Assembly (NCBI GenBank): GCA_000384935.1
Contig: ARRA01000007.1
Coordinates: 1 to 64,000 of the forward strand
Direction of reading: 5' to 3'
Source: a gamma proteobacterium SCGC AAA076-P13
GTDB taxonomy: Bacteria; Pseudomonadota; Gammaproteobacteria; Magnimaribacterales; D2472
DNA: 64,000 nt
How positions within the stretch are numbered: the first letter of the stretch is position 1; each line of letters starts with the position of its first letter. Below, piece by piece: positions 26,731 to 34,787 of this stretch. A program made the translations under genes and the position numbers. The notes under the pieces were generated by a model that ran no database searches, had not been told where the DNA came from, and saw nothing but the letters and a program-made list of their open reading frames with translations.

Positions 26731-28161
26731 ATGAATAACGTAGAAAATATAACTAATAGCGTTTCGTTGGGCCAGAAAATAGCGTTTGGCCTTGGAATGT
26801 TAGCTAATCAACTTTTTCCAGCATTACTGTCAATATTTATTGTTGTGTTAATCCAAGATCTTGGATTTAATCCACTACTGTATGCGGTTATTGCTTTTGT
26901 ACCAAGATTTATTGATGCTTTAACAGATCCATTAATGGGTTTTATATCTGATAATACAAAATCTAAATGGGGTAAAAGACGACAGTATGTTTTTGTTGGC
27001 GGTATATTAACAGGTATCGCATTCATATTATCTTGGCAGCTTTATCCTGAAAATGGTGAGACTTATAATTTTTGGTATTTCTTAATATTTAATCTAATTT
27101 TTTATCTTGGTATTACAATTTTTGGTGTGCCATTTGTAGCTATGGGTTATGAAATGAGTGAAAATTTTCATGAAAGAACTAAAATCATGGCAGTCTCTCA
27201 ATTTATAGGTCAATTTGCATGGGTTCTCGCTCCGTGGATTTGGATTATTATTTATGATCCAACCATCTTTGTTGATGCTGCAACAGGAACACGAACTCTT
27301 TCAATTATATTTGGTGTGTTATGCACTTTGCTTGCAATAATTCCTGCTATTTTTATTAAGAGCAAATCAACACTTAATGATGATCATTTAGTTCCTCTTA
27401 CAAGAGACAATGTTGGAAAGAGTATTATTAATATTTTTTATATATTTGGAGATGCTTGGAAAAACATCCCATTTAGAAAACTTTGTATTGCAACTTTTCT
27501 AGTCTTTAATTCATTTCAAACTATTGCTGCCTTTTCATTCTTTATCATTGTGCACTACTTATTCTCTGGAGATGCATCTGCAGCAGGTATTTGGCCCGCA
27601 ATGCATGGAAGTGTTGGCGCTATTGTTACCACATTTCTAGTAATACCTTTGGTATCAAAAATGGCTCAGTCATATGGAAAAAAAGAGACCTTTATAATAT
27701 CTCAGTGCGTATCTATTATAGGCTATGTCCTTTTTTGGTTTTTGTTTATACCCGGTAAGCCGTATATGTTTTTGTTTGCACTGCCTTTCTTCTCATTTGG
27801 TATTGGTGGGCTATTTACTTTAATGATGAGCATGACAGCAGATGCTTGTGATTATGAGGAATTAAGAAAAGGTCTTCCAAGAAAAGAGGGATCATTTGGC
27901 GCAATATATTGGTGGATGATAAAGCTTGGTACTGCCCTTGCAGGACTTATATCAGGTCTGATTATGTACTATGTTGGTTTTGCAGGTGATGCTTCAACAC
28001 AGCCTGAAGGTGCTCTTACTGGTCTTAGAATAGCTTACTCTACAATACCAGTGGTAGGAACACTATTTGCTATTTATGTAATGCGTGACTACGAAATAGA
28101 TGAACAAAGAGCTGCTGAGATTAAAAAACAATTAAATCAAAGAAACGAAGGAGTAAGCTAA
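26731..28161 (+). CDS. GPH-family MFS transporter, probable gluco-oligosaccharide uptake
   Basis: This 476-residue, roughly 12-helix transporter belongs to the glycoside-pentoside-hexuronide:cation symporters (MelB-like). The diagnostic loop is FIDALTDPLMGFISDNTKSKWGKRR in part, with the conserved DxxxDPxMGxxxD pattern (about residues 58-72), and a second conserved stretch MTADACDYEELR (about 367-378). The substrate is inferred: short beta-glucans made by the exported GH17, GH-A and GH3 enzymes would feed the cytoplasmic phosphorylase and second GH17. A very strong ribosome site (AGGGGGGA) precedes the ATG. Na+ or H+ coupling cannot be told from sequence. Confidence 0.85.
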   Translation: MNNVENITNSVSLGQKIAFGLGMLANQLFPALLSIFIVVLIQDLGFNPLLYAVIAFVPRFIDALTDPLMGFISDNTKSKWGKRRQYVFVGGILTGIAFILSWQLYPENGETYNFWYFLIFNLIFYLGITIFGVPFVAMGYEMSENFHERTKIMAVSQFIGQFAWVLAPWIWIIIYDPTIFVDAATGTRTLSIIFGVLCTLLAIIPAIFIKSKSTLNDDHLVPLTRDNVGKSIINIFYIFGDAWKNIPFRKLCIATFLVFNSFQTIAAFSFFIIVHYLFSGDASAAGIWPAMHGSVGAIVTTFLVIPLVSKMAQSYGKKETFIISQCVSIIGYVLFWFLFIPGKPYMFLFALPFFSFGIGGLFTLMMSMTADACDYEELRKGLPRKEGSFGAIYWWMIKLGTALAGLISGLIMYYVGFAGDASTQPEGALTGLRIAYSTIPVVGTLFAIYVMRDYEIDEQRAAEIKKQLNQRNEGVS

Positions 28162-28163
28162 AA

Positions 28164-29048
28164 ATGTCTTTAAGAGATGAGAAAATTAAATCATTGCTTG
28201 GATTAAATCTAGAAAGTCTTTCTGAGAATGAATTGAAAGAACTAAGCAGTGAAATCCTTGAAAGTAAAGTCCATGGAATATGCTTTAGTTTATATGAAGA
28301 TGAGCAACAGCCAGGTGATTTCGTATCTGATGAGCAGATTGAAAGAAGATTAAAAATATTAAAACCTTACACAAACTGGATTAGAACATTTTCTTCAACT
28401 GATGAGCATGCAAGGATTGCTCAAATAGCAGTTGATATGGGTTTTAAAACCTTAGTCGGAGCTTGGCTTAGCGACGATTTAAAAAGTAATGATAATGAAA
28501 TAGAAGGACTTTTAGAATTAGCTTCAAAAGGGCTAGTGAATATTGCTGCAGTTGGTAATGAAGTTATTTATAGAAAAGAGCTAGCTGAAAATGAACTTAT
28601 TTCTTATATAAATCATGTTAAAGAAAATATAAATAACATACCTGTTGGTTATGTTGATGCTTACTATGAGTTCAGAGATAGGCCTAATATAACAAATGCT
28701 TGTGATGTTATTCTTGCTAATTGCTATCCATTTTGGGAGGGATGCGCATCAGAGTATTCTTTGCTTTATATGAAAGATATGTTTCAGGAAGCTACCAAGG
28801 CTGCTAATGGTAAAAAAGTTATAATTACTGAAACAGGCTGGCCTAGTGCTGGTAGCGACCTATGGGGAGCACATCCATCTTATAAAAACTATTTACAATA
28901 CTTCATTAATACACAGCTTTGGTCTAAGAATAATAATATTGATATTTTTTATTTTTCATCTTTTGATGAATCTTGGAAAGTTGATAGTGAAGGTGATGTT
29001 GGGGCCTATTGGGGTTTATGGGATAAAAATGAGGAGCGTAAATTTTAA
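28164..29048 (+). CDS. Second GH17 enzyme, without export signal
   Basis: This shorter GH17 protein (294 aa) starts with a hydrophilic N-terminus (MSLRDEKIKSLLG), so it should stay in the cytoplasm. The acid/base is E133 in IAAVGNEVIY and the nucleophile is E223 in VIITETGWPS, a textbook GH17 pair. Acting after import, it could trim oligosaccharides for the GH149-like phosphorylase, or transglycosylate as some GH17 enzymes do. It is the last gene of the run starting at aceE, 2 bp after the transporter. Only a weak hairpin follows. Confidence 0.88.
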   Translation: MSLRDEKIKSLLGLNLESLSENELKELSSEILESKVHGICFSLYEDEQQPGDFVSDEQIERRLKILKPYTNWIRTFSSTDEHARIAQIAVDMGFKTLVGAWLSDDLKSNDNEIEGLLELASKGLVNIAAVGNEVIYRKELAENELISYINHVKENINNIPVGYVDAYYEFRDRPNITNACDVILANCYPFWEGCASEYSLLYMKDMFQEATKAANGKKVIITETGWPSAGSDLWGAHPSYKNYLQYFINTQLWSKNNNIDIFYFSSFDESWKVDSEGDVGAYWGLWDKNEERKF

Positions 29049-29050
29049 AT

Positions 29051-29073
29051 AGAAAGATTGAATTTCTTTTATT
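29051..29073 (+). terminator. Weak hairpin after the glucan operon, possible terminator
   Basis: AGAAA (29051-29055) can pair with TTTCT (29063-29067) around a 7-base loop, and a T-rich stretch follows. The stem is short and A/T-only apart from one pair, so termination is doubtful. No better signal is visible between 29049 and the L33 gene. Confidence 0.25.
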
Positions 29074-29093
29074 CTCATTTTACTATTTTTGTG

Positions 29094-29099
29094 TATAAT
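29094..29099 (+). promoter_or_regulatory. -10 element of the L33 gene
   Basis: TATAAT preceded by GTG (an extended -10-like TGTGTATAAT) ends 11 bp before the L33 start codon. Initiation about 7 bp downstream would leave a 5' leader of only a few bases, so translation would be essentially leaderless. No strong -35 is visible. Confidence 0.5.
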
Positions 29100-29110
29100 T
29101 CCACTCTATT

Positions 29111-29305
29111 ATGGCAGATAAAAAACAAACTAAAGTATATTTAATCCCTGAAGGCGAAACTCGTGATAGTCATACTTATCACTATACTGCGATTAAAACC
29201 AGGAAGTTTACTCTTGAAAACAAGAAGATGAGACTTAAGAAGTTTAATCCAGCTAAGAGGGTTCATGAATGGTTTGTTGAAGCTAAGCTTCCGCCACATA
29301 ACTAG
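29111..29305 (+). CDS. rpmG: Ribosomal protein L33, divergent
   Basis: The 64-residue basic protein matches bL33 over its central and C-terminal part: HYTAIKTRKFTLENKKMRLK continuing to KKFNPAKRVHEWFVEAKLP, compared with the usual FYTTxKNKRxxPEKLELKKFDPxxRxHVxYKEAK. It has a longer N-terminus (MADKKQTKVYLIPEGETRDS), an insertion of a few residues before the YT motif, and lacks the KNKR sequence. Normally rpmG follows rpmB (L28); here it stands alone with its own promoter and faces a minus-strand gene. It may be the only L33 or a second, specialised copy. Confidence 0.72.
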   Translation: MADKKQTKVYLIPEGETRDSHTYHYTAIKTRKFTLENKKMRLKKFNPAKRVHEWFVEAKLPPHN

Positions 29306-29309
29306 GGTT

Positions 29310-30413
29310 TTATCCTTCTAATCGCAGCTCGGTTGATGAAATATCATCTCTAAAACTGCCTTCTTCAAAACCAGTACATCTACTCTTAATATTTTCAGGT
29401 ATTACGATATCTCTTAAAGAGATGAACTTCTTATTTACCTTTCTGCCAAAAACAAGAAAATTAATATTATGATCATTGAACCTATCTATATGATCAAGCA
29501 TATCTTTTTTATTTGAGTAAAACTTTTCATCAAACACTCTCATTAGCGTATCTGCCCCAATTATAAAAACAGAATTAGGAAACATTTCTGCTTTTTCACT
29601 AAATCTTCCAGCAGAAGTCATTACCCAGCTATCGTTATCAGTAAACTGATCAAGTGTTCTTTTTATTTCATGAAAAGTTAATGGTGGTTTATCAGCATTT
29701 CTTGCGCAAATCTCAAAAGTAGCTCGCATGCCAGTTTTTTTCTCAGCCAGCTCTCTCATTCTTAGATGGCCATCGTGAAGGGGGTTGAATGATCCTGGAA
29801 AAATTAATTCGGGTGTAGAGCGGTCACTAGATATAAAATTTACATCATTATTTAATAGTTTTTTCCATGATTTTTCCGCTTTAATTGTATGAATAACTGG
29901 TATTTCATCATGATGTGGCATATTTTTTTCAATACCACAGCATTCTGCTACTAAACTTAAAACATACTCAGTTATCAGTTGCTCTTCTTCTTCGCGAGAC
30001 CTCGATCCTTTTATTAATAAACATTCTATAGATTTAGTAAAAGATTCAGTTTGAACTGATATGTAGAATTTATGATCACCAATCTTTGTATAAGTTGTTG
30101 CTAAACTTGCTGTAACAGAAATACCTATAAGATATTTTTTTTTGTATTCTGGATCAATTTGCATGCATTTTTTATATGCATTAGCTGCCATACTAAGAGA
30201 TGTATTTAGAGAGCAATAATGATCAGGTTTCCTATTAAGAAATAAATCCATTGATTTTTTAGAGTAAGGTATATATGACTCAAGCACCGTATTACTTGCT
30301 CCTGGAACCTTTAATAATGAAGAAATGGCATTAGTTCCTCCTCCACTAGAAACAAATGTAATCCTATACTTAGATTCATGTATTTTTTGAATTAGTTTTG
30401 TATTATTGGTCAC
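29310..30413 (-). CDS. CinA/PncC-type amidase fused to a NadD-like nucleotidyltransferase
   Basis: Two domains are joined in 367 aa. Residues 1-165 resemble the CinA C-terminal domain (nicotinamide-nucleotide amidase PncC): TFVSSGGGTNAISSLLKVPG gives the catalytic-serine region (S22/S23) and YIPYSKKSM the Tyr/Lys region. Residues ~198-367 are a nucleotidylyltransferase with the HxGH motif in FPGSFNPLHDGHLRM (H213 and H216) and ISSTELR near the C-terminus, the NadD-type ISSTxxR. A fused NMN deamidase and NaMN adenylyltransferase would recycle NMN to the NAD precursor NaAD. The function is inferred from domains; relatives with this layout are known in eukaryotes from memory. It ends 4 bp after the convergent L33 stop. 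Confidence 0.72.
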   Translation of the reverse strand: MTNNTKLIQKIHESKYRITFVSSGGGTNAISSLLKVPGASNTVLESYIPYSKKSMDLFLNRKPDHYCSLNTSLSMAANAYKKCMQIDPEYKKKYLIGISVTASLATTYTKIGDHKFYISVQTESFTKSIECLLIKGSRSREEEEQLITEYVLSLVAECCGIEKNMPHHDEIPVIHTIKAEKSWKKLLNNDVNFISSDRSTPELIFPGSFNPLHDGHLRMRELAEKKTGMRATFEICARNADKPPLTFHEIKRTLDQFTDNDSWVMTSAGRFSEKAEMFPNSVFIIGADTLMRVFDEKFYSNKKDMLDHIDRFNDHNINFLVFGRKVNKKFISLRDIVIPENIKSRCTGFEEGSFRDDISSTELRLEG

Positions 30414-30481
30414 TTATTTTTTATGATGTAATTTTCTTATATTTTAACCTATTAAATATTAATCATTGATAGAATAACTTT

Positions 30482-31342
30482 ATGAAACGTATTTTCTTAT
30501 TTGTTTTAATTTTAATAGTTACGAATACAAATGTATTACATGCAGCTGCAATTAATCAAATCACATATGCTTATTGGGACAAACCTGATGTAGAAATTTT
30601 TTATGTTACACCAAAAAAAATAGATAAAGATACACAGTTATTATTTGTTATTCACGGTAACAGCAGAAATGCTAAAGATTATATTTCAGCATGGATTCCA
30701 TACGTTAGTAATAAAAATATTATTGTAGTTGCGCCTCAATTTGATAAGAGTAATTTTAGATATTTTTTTCTTTTAGAGTCTGCAACGTCATCAGGGTCAA
30801 TAAATAATAATTCTGATGATTATATTCATAAATCAATATCTTCGTTTTTTGATTTTTTCCAAAGTAAATTTTCATTATCAACTAATAAATATAAGATGTT
30901 TGGTCATTCAGCTGGTGCTCAATTCACCCATAGATACATGTTGCTGAGTAATGATAAAAGAATTTCAAATGCCGTAGTTGCTAATGCTGGTTGGTATACA
31001 TTCCTTAATGGGAATAATTTTCCTTATGGAATTAAAAATACACCAATAGACATATCAAGCGAGCATATCAAATGGTTTATGTCCAATAGAACTTCTTTGT
31101 TAATTGGAGACAATGACGTTAATTTAAAGAGTGTTAATTCATCAAAAGGAGCTCAAAAACAAGGCATTACAAGGGTTGATAGAGCAAATAGTTTTTTTGA
31201 GTCATTGATAAATATTTCTGACAACAACAATATTCCATTTAGATGGGGTTATAAGGTTGTTGATAATGCAGGTCATGATTATATGAAGATGACACCTGTA
31301 GCAGCAAAAATACTATTAGAGGATGTTAGTTCCTTTGATTAG
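30482..31342 (+). CDS. Exported alpha/beta hydrolase
   Basis: This 286-residue protein begins with a signal peptide (MKRIFLFVLILIVTNTNVLHA). It has the alpha/beta hydrolase elements: an oxyanion region LLFVIHGNSRNA, the nucleophile elbow MFGHSAGAQ with S143, a likely acid in LLIGDNDVN (D210 or D212), and the histidine H265 in NAGHDYM. It recalls PHB-depolymerase-like or feruloyl-esterase-like secreted esterases, but the substrate is unknown. It is divergent from the CinA fusion and overlaps the photolyase-family gene tail to tail by 4 bp. Confidence 0.72.
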   Translation: MKRIFLFVLILIVTNTNVLHAAAINQITYAYWDKPDVEIFYVTPKKIDKDTQLLFVIHGNSRNAKDYISAWIPYVSNKNIIVVAPQFDKSNFRYFFLLESATSSGSINNNSDDYIHKSISSFFDFFQSKFSLSTNKYKMFGHSAGAQFTHRYMLLSNDKRISNAVVANAGWYTFLNGNNFPYGIKNTPIDISSEHIKWFMSNRTSLLIGDNDVNLKSVNSSKGAQKQGITRVDRANSFFESLINISDNNNIPFRWGYKVVDNAGHDYMKMTPVAAKILLEDVSSFD

Positions 31343-32835
31343 TTTGTATTATTTTCAATAAATTCTTCAGCTTTACTTAAGATTAATTTCTTTCTTTGAG
31401 GGTCTAATTTAGATAATGCATTCACCATTAAAGATAGTCTTGGGTTGCCTTTAAAAAAGTTAAGGTTATTCTCTATAAATCTCCAGTAAAGTCCATCAAC
31501 GACATCACACCATTCACCTTTCTTATGATTTGACATTCTAAGCATATAGCTAGAACCACAAATATATGGTTTTGTAGAGAATATCCCACCATCTGCAAAA
31601 GTCCCCATACCATAAACATTCGGCACCATAACCCAGTCAGCTGAATCTATATACATTTCCATAAACCACTTGTAAATTTCATCAGGATGAATTCCTGAAA
31701 GATTCATTAGATTTGAAATAATCATTAACCTATTAATATGATGCGTATATCCAAGGTTATTAGATTCAATAATAGCAGTATCTAGAGGAGGTATGCCCGT
31801 CGAACCCTTGTACCAGCTGTCTGTTAGATTTTTGCTATGAGACCAAAAATTGGCTTGCTTGTATTGAGGCATGTTATCCCAATAAACTCCCATAATAAAT
31901 TCTCTCCAGCCTAGAATTTGCCTTATAAAGCCTTCTACAGAATTAATTGGAATAGCACCATTAGATTCTTTGTATTTATTTTCTGCTGATTTAATGCACT
32001 CCATCGGGTCAAGAAGCCCAGCATTAAAATATGGTGATAGTAACGAGTGGTACATAAATGGATCATCTTTATTGATAGCATCTTGGAAACTTCCATAATT
32101 AGGTAAGTAAATTTCTAGGAATTCAAGAAATAAATTCCATGCATGTTCGTGAGTAACAGCCCAATTAAAATTTTCTAAGTCACCAGGGGATGAATTAAAG
32201 ATATCCTCAATTTCTATCATTACCTCAACAGTTATAGAGTCAGTTTTGATCTTATTTCTTTGAGGAACTTCAACTTTGAGTTGAGAGATGCCTTTCCTAT
32301 TTTCTTTATCAAAATTCCACTTCTCTCCAAGAGGTTTCCCATCATCATCCATCAGAATATTAAATTTCTTTCGAAGCCACCTGTAGTAATACTCTTGGAT
32401 TGTTGTCTTTTTTCCCTCTGACCAGGCATTAAAATCTTCTATTGTTGATATAAATTTTTTATCATCAAAAACTTTCAATTTAATTTCGTGTGACTGGCAG
32501 AAGTACATTAGGTCTTTAAGAGTCTTAAAATCCGATGGTTTTGATACATAAAGATTACTAAAAGGGCTTTTCTCATGAAGAGAATCAAGATAATTAATAA
32601 GACTTAGGCTTCTTTCTTTCTCAATTTTTACGTGAATTAAATTATGATGTTTTAATAATTCTTTAAAATGCCTAAATGCACTTATTAAAAATACAAGCTT
32701 ATGTTTATGATGCGAAATTTCGTAAAAAGTCTCTATTGGTTCATACAATAAAATTTGATCATCACCTTGAATAACCTTAAGAACCTCATTATTAAGTGAA
32801 AGTTGATCGGGAAAAATTAAACCAATTGAACTCAT
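31339..32835 (-). CDS. Photolyase/cryptochrome-related protein (FeS-BCP/PhrB lineage) with altered cluster site
   Basis: This 498-residue flavoprotein family member shows an N-terminal Rossmann domain (IGLIFPDQLSL, typical of deoxyribodipyrimidine photolyase-related proteins) and the C-terminal FAD domain with NSVEGFIRQILGWREFIMGVYW, TGIPPLDTAI, HHINRLMIISNLMNLSGI and GMGTFADGG. Relatives such as Agrobacterium PhrB hold a 4Fe-4S cluster with four cysteines, three in a C-terminal loop that includes CxxC. Here the loop is short (RMSNHKKGEWC), CxxC is missing, and only C280, C426 and C443 lie nearby. It may repair (6-4) photoproducts or act as a blue-light sensor, with a changed or absent cluster. 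Confidence 0.82.
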   Translation of the reverse strand: MSSIGLIFPDQLSLNNEVLKVIQGDDQILLYEPIETFYEISHHKHKLVFLISAFRHFKELLKHHNLIHVKIEKERSLSLINYLDSLHEKSPFSNLYVSKPSDFKTLKDLMYFCQSHEIKLKVFDDKKFISTIEDFNAWSEGKKTTIQEYYYRWLRKKFNILMDDDGKPLGEKWNFDKENRKGISQLKVEVPQRNKIKTDSITVEVMIEIEDIFNSSPGDLENFNWAVTHEHAWNLFLEFLEIYLPNYGSFQDAINKDDPFMYHSLLSPYFNAGLLDPMECIKSAENKYKESNGAIPINSVEGFIRQILGWREFIMGVYWDNMPQYKQANFWSHSKNLTDSWYKGSTGIPPLDTAIIESNNLGYTHHINRLMIISNLMNLSGIHPDEIYKWFMEMYIDSADWVMVPNVYGMGTFADGGIFSTKPYICGSSYMLRMSNHKKGEWCDVVDGLYWRFIENNLNFFKGNPRLSLMVNALSKLDPQRKKLILSKAEEFIENNTN

Positions 32836-32874
32836 TAATTAACAGTTTACAAGAAAATAATATTTTTAGATGCT

Positions 32875-33867
32875 TTACAGTTTCAAATCAACACTACTAA
32901 CTACATTTCCATCTATATTTTTAATACTCATTTGAAGTGTTTTTAATTTGCTATCAATAACTAGCAGGCCATAATTTTCTTTATTAAAAACTTTTCCAAC
33001 CATAAGAGCATCAGTTTCATCTGCTCTCATGATAACGTTAGCCTTGATAGGTCTATTCATTGATGAGGACGTAACTTCAAATAAATTATTGTCATTGTAT
33101 ATAGCTGCTTTATGCCTATCTCCAGAGATAATTATAGTTCTGGCATTGGTATTTTTAATATTAGCTATGAGTCTTTTCATTTCATTAGGAAAGAGTGACC
33201 ATTTTTCGTACCCATGCTCTGTGGGCAGCACTTGTATAGAGGATATTAAAATTACAACATCGGCATTAATTTTAAGCGTCTTTTCAAGCCACACCCATTG
33301 ATCATTTCCAAGAATAGTTGCTCCTTCAGCTTTATTAATTCCAAAAAGGGGATAACTACCCTTAAGCTTTATTAAATTTGATCTAAAAAATCTTGTATCC
33401 AATGCCACCAAATGAACCTTTAAACCCTCAACATTTATTAGTTTATTAAAGTAAGTGCCATCTCTTTTATATCTATCATCAGCTGGGGGGATATTCCAAA
33501 AATCTAAAAATATTTTTTCTGATTCAAATTTGTTCTTATATGACCCACCGCCATCATTAATTCCATAGTCGTGGTCATCCCAAACAGCCTCAATTTCTAT
33601 ACCATTTAGCCAATCCGGAATCATTATCTTCTGTTTGTTATATGCGGACTGCATATTTTTTAAATCCCCAGAAGGCAAATCCCCATATACATTATCACCA
33701 AGAAATATGAATGAATTAATAGATTCTTTTTTAATGGAATCCCATATAGGTTGAGGTGCATTCTGATCTAAACATGACCCAAACCCAATGATATATTTTT
33801 CAGCGTTAGCAGTATTAGCTATAAATATAATTATTAAAAATTGGTACAGTCGAGTATATAATTTCAT
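32875..33867 (-). CDS. PhoD-like phosphatase, exported
   Basis: This 330-residue metallophosphatase of the alkaline phosphatase D group has a signal peptide (cleavage near NTANA/EKY). Motifs are IIGFGSCLDQ, FIFLGDNVYGD (D58, N59), AVWDDHDYGINDGG (residues 94-107) and IIISGDRHKAAIY near the C-terminus, all PhoD metal-site regions. PhoD enzymes hydrolyse phosphate mono- and diesters and need Ca2+/Fe3+. At 330 aa it is smaller than classical PhoD (over 450) and lacks its N-terminal domain. No Pho box is visible in the 22 bp before the divergent lipoprotein gene, so PhoB control is uncertain. Confidence 0.83.
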   Translation of the reverse strand: MKLYTRLYQFLIIIFIANTANAEKYIIGFGSCLDQNAPQPIWDSIKKESINSFIFLGDNVYGDLPSGDLKNMQSAYNKQKIMIPDWLNGIEIEAVWDDHDYGINDGGGSYKNKFESEKIFLDFWNIPPADDRYKRDGTYFNKLINVEGLKVHLVALDTRFFRSNLIKLKGSYPLFGINKAEGATILGNDQWVWLEKTLKINADVVILISSIQVLPTEHGYEKWSLFPNEMKRLIANIKNTNARTIIISGDRHKAAIYNDNNLFEVTSSSMNRPIKANVIMRADETDALMVGKVFNKENYGLLVIDSKLKTLQMSIKNIDGNVVSSVDLKL

Positions 33868-33889
33868 CTAACTATTATAACTTTTGTTC

Positions 33890-34636
33890 ATGAGACTAAT
33901 ACTTAAAAACATTTATTTTTTACCACTTTTTCTTTTTTTGGTATCTTGTAATAACAAAGAAAACGATTCGATTTCTTTAAATAGCCTTATTGTTCCTGAA
34001 TATACATTCACACAAGATTTTTTTTATTGTGATCTTGAAGAGTCTTCATCACTACTTAATCTTGAATCTTTTCTTTCAACACTTGTTGCTAAATATCAAA
34101 AGGAGCTATCAATATTTAATAATATAGATGTTTTATTTCCAGAATCGCAGCAAGAAGTCAGTAGATTTATTTTCTCAATTCGCTCAAGCAATAATCTTGA
34201 TGCCCTTAAGCGTTTCATAGAGATATTAGAAACAGAGGGTCTAAGTAGTATTTCTTCTTGCATATTTTCAACTGACCAATTAAGTGGTCTGGATATGAAT
34301 AATTCCATCAAAGTAAATACTAGTGATTTTATAAACATTGAAATACTGAGATGTAAATATAATACTGATTATAACTATGGTACTTTTAGAATAGCCACTG
34401 ACAGGTTTATGAGTTCAGTAGGGAGATTAAAAATGCCTTATAGCTTTTCATATATTAATTCATTGCAAGCAGATACAGATTTTTTATGGATTAATTCATT
34501 TCCTATAAATGATTACAAAGATTTTTTAGAAAAAAATTGGATCAAGGAAGAGGAATCAAAAGCTATTAAAGATGAGTTTAGTGAAAATGCAACTTGTCTC
34601 GACTCGAAGAAATACAAGTCTTATAGCTTGATTTAA
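33890..34636 (+). CDS. Lipoprotein of unknown function
   Basis: The start is placed at the ATG at 33890 rather than the in-frame TTG at 33884. The 248-residue product has a clean lipoprotein signal with LVSC as the lipobox and acidic, polar residues just after. I do not recognise the family. The mature part has three spaced cysteines (in FFYCDL, SSCIFS and LRCKYN, plus one near the C-terminus) and repeated amphipathic segments. It is divergent from the PhoD-like gene, separated by about 22 bp, and ends before a strong terminator. Confidence 0.6.
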   Translation: MRLILKNIYFLPLFLFLVSCNNKENDSISLNSLIVPEYTFTQDFFYCDLEESSSLLNLESFLSTLVAKYQKELSIFNNIDVLFPESQQEVSRFIFSIRSSNNLDALKRFIEILETEGLSSISSCIFSTDQLSGLDMNNSIKVNTSDFINIEILRCKYNTDYNYGTFRIATDRFMSSVGRLKMPYSFSYINSLQADTDFLWINSFPINDYKDFLEKNWIKEEESKAIKDEFSENATCLDSKKYKSYSLI

Positions 34637-34660
34637 ATATTAGATTTAATAAGTTCTAAA

Positions 34661-34685
34661 AAAGGAAGCATTTAGCTTCCTTTTT
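34661..34685 (+). terminator. Intrinsic terminator after the lipoprotein gene
   Basis: AAAGGAAGC (34661-34669) pairs with GCTTCCTTT (34675-34683) around an ATTTA loop, ending in a T-rich tail. The A/T symmetry lets it work in both directions, but only the plus-strand lipoprotein gene ends here. Confidence 0.85.
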
Positions 34686-34688
34686 ATT

Positions 34689-34694
34689 TATAAT
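34689..34694 (+). promoter_or_regulatory. Candidate -10 element of tRNA-Gly
   Basis: A perfect TATAAT lies 14 bp before the mature tRNA 5' end. The region where a -35 would be is occupied by the terminator hairpin, so the promoter is packed directly behind it. Confidence 0.45.
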
Positions 34695-34708
34695 GATTTT
34701 TCAAAATA

Positions 34709-34783
34709 GCGGGTATCGTATAATGGCTATTATAAGAGGTTTCCAACCTTTTGATGAGAGTTCGATCCTCTCTACCCGCTCCA
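34709..34783 (+). tRNA. tRNA-Gly (anticodon UCC), CCA encoded
   Basis: The acceptor stem GCGGGTA (34709-34715) pairs with TACCCGC (34773-34779), with discriminator T and an encoded CCA at 34781-34783. The anticodon stem AGAGG/CCTTT closes a 7-base loop TTTCCAA with anticodon TCC at 34742-34744. The T arm is GAGAG-TTCGATC-CTCTC. All four arms are present, so it should be functional and read GGA (and GGG by wobble). Confidence 0.95.
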
Positions 34784-34787
34784 TTAG

